Positions 7,188 to 7,444 of a stretch of DNA of 7,444 nucleotides are shown piece by piece (the first letter of the stretch is position 1; every line of letters begins with the position of its first letter). The notes beneath the pieces were generated by a model. It did not search any database. It was given only the letters and a program-made list of their open reading frames with translations, and was not told where the DNA came from. A program made the position numbers and the translations under genes. The stretch spans positions 1-7,444 of the forward strand of contig JASGMZ010000149.1 of NCBI GenBank assembly GCA_030156305.1, written 5' to 3'. The DNA is from Bacteroidales bacterium. Its GTDB lineage: Bacteria; Bacteroidota; Bacteroidia; Bacteroidales; UBA12077.

Positions 7188-7444
7188 TTATATGTTTATA
7201 TATTTTGAGTATAAACTATTTTTATTAAGGATTAATTCTTCAGGCTTTCCAATTTCAGCGATTTTGCCATTTTTAAGAGAGCTAATATAATCAATTTTTA
7301 AATATTCATTATTGTTATAACAGGTCAGAAGTCCTTGGATAATTTCAGTTTATATAAGCTTTTTCCTAACTTAAACTTTAAATTGGGATTTTTACCGGAA
7401 TAGGCATTAATCAAAGTATCCAATACAAGACTTTCAGCCACTAA
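7188..7444 (-). pseudogene. ABC ATPase C-terminus, apparently frameshifted and cut by the window edge
   Basis: Two overlapping minus-strand frames probably make one gene. The downstream one (open 7349-7191, stop 7190-7188, 53 codons) contains DYISSLKNGKIAEIGKPEEL and then LYSKYI, the typical end of an ABC exporter ATPase (D.I..L..GKI.E.G.PEEL). It has no ATG, GTG or TTG, so it cannot start by itself. The upstream one (open from the edge to TGA at 7327-7325, 39 codons) includes LVLDTLINAYSG, which could align with Walker B/D-loop LLLDEPTSALD. Joining them by a -1 shift anywhere in 7328-7349 puts about 52 residues between LVLD and GKI, the normal distance. If so, the Walker B Glu is Thr and the H-loop His region reads LLTCYNNN, so catalysis would be poor. 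The cause could be a true mutation, a sequence error or, less likely, programmed shifting. The frame ends 6 bp before the permease start. The ABC assignment of the upstream frame is inference. Confidence 0.5.

Noticed and set aside
7066..7290. A 74-codon plus-strand frame over the permease start and the ABC ATPase tail.
   Set aside because: Antisense to two frames with clear family motifs; its composition is that of reversed AT-rich DNA.
7328..7349. Programmed -1 frameshifting between the two ATPase frames.
   Set aside because: No X XXY YYZ heptamer in the right frame within the overlap and no obvious downstream hairpin; mutation or sequence error is simpler.
1..7444. CRISPR array, tRNA or rRNA gene, insertion sequence ends or phage attachment site.
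   Set aside because: No regularly spaced identical repeats, no cloverleaf-like segment with a CCA end, no transposase frame and no paired terminal inverted repeats were seen on reading both strands.

Overview
The window looks like chromosomal DNA of a Bacteroidota bacterium. The evidence is a secreted protein with a type IX secretion (T9SS) C-terminal sorting domain, a perfect Bacteroidota-type -7 box (TAnnTTTG), mostly weak or absent Shine-Dalgarno sequences, an ~800-residue duplicated FtsX/MacB permease typical of the phylum, and the start of a GH127-type polysaccharide-degrading enzyme. I cannot place it below phylum level.

Layout. 1-455 (minus): N-terminal third or less of a secreted beta-L-arabinofuranosidase-like enzyme that runs off the left edge. 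616-1705 (plus): a small single-domain cupin and a pirin/YhhW-type bicupin, 46 bp apart and probably co-transcribed. 1803-1881: a terminator-like hairpin with a T-tract, followed within 20 bp by a -7 box for the next gene. 1909-3009 (plus): an exported, helical TPR-like protein. 3010-3241: a noncoding stretch holding the first ~20 codons of a response regulator, cut off by an early stop. 3242-4258 (plus): a T9SS cargo protein with an uncharacterised middle domain. 4259-4475: a small hairpin and a short run of degenerate ~10-bp CxGAT-type repeats. 4476-4748 (plus): an uncharacterised 90-residue acidic protein. 4794-7181 (minus): an FtsX-family ABC transporter permease, convergent with the small gene. 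7188-7444 (minus): the tail of what looks like the partner ABC ATPase, split by an apparent -1 frameshift, ending 6 bp before the permease start.

The genes do not form one pathway. The cupin-pirin pair and the ABC ATPase-permease pair are the two credible operons. The rest are single genes. Base composition shifts across the window: 30 of 60 bases are G/C at 1141-1200 in the pirin gene and 14 of 60 at 6241-6300 in the permease gene, by hand count.

I did not find a convincing new multi-gene system. The items most worth checking are the two gene remnants (response regulator start; frameshifted ABC ATPase), the unassigned T9SS cargo domain and the 90-residue protein.
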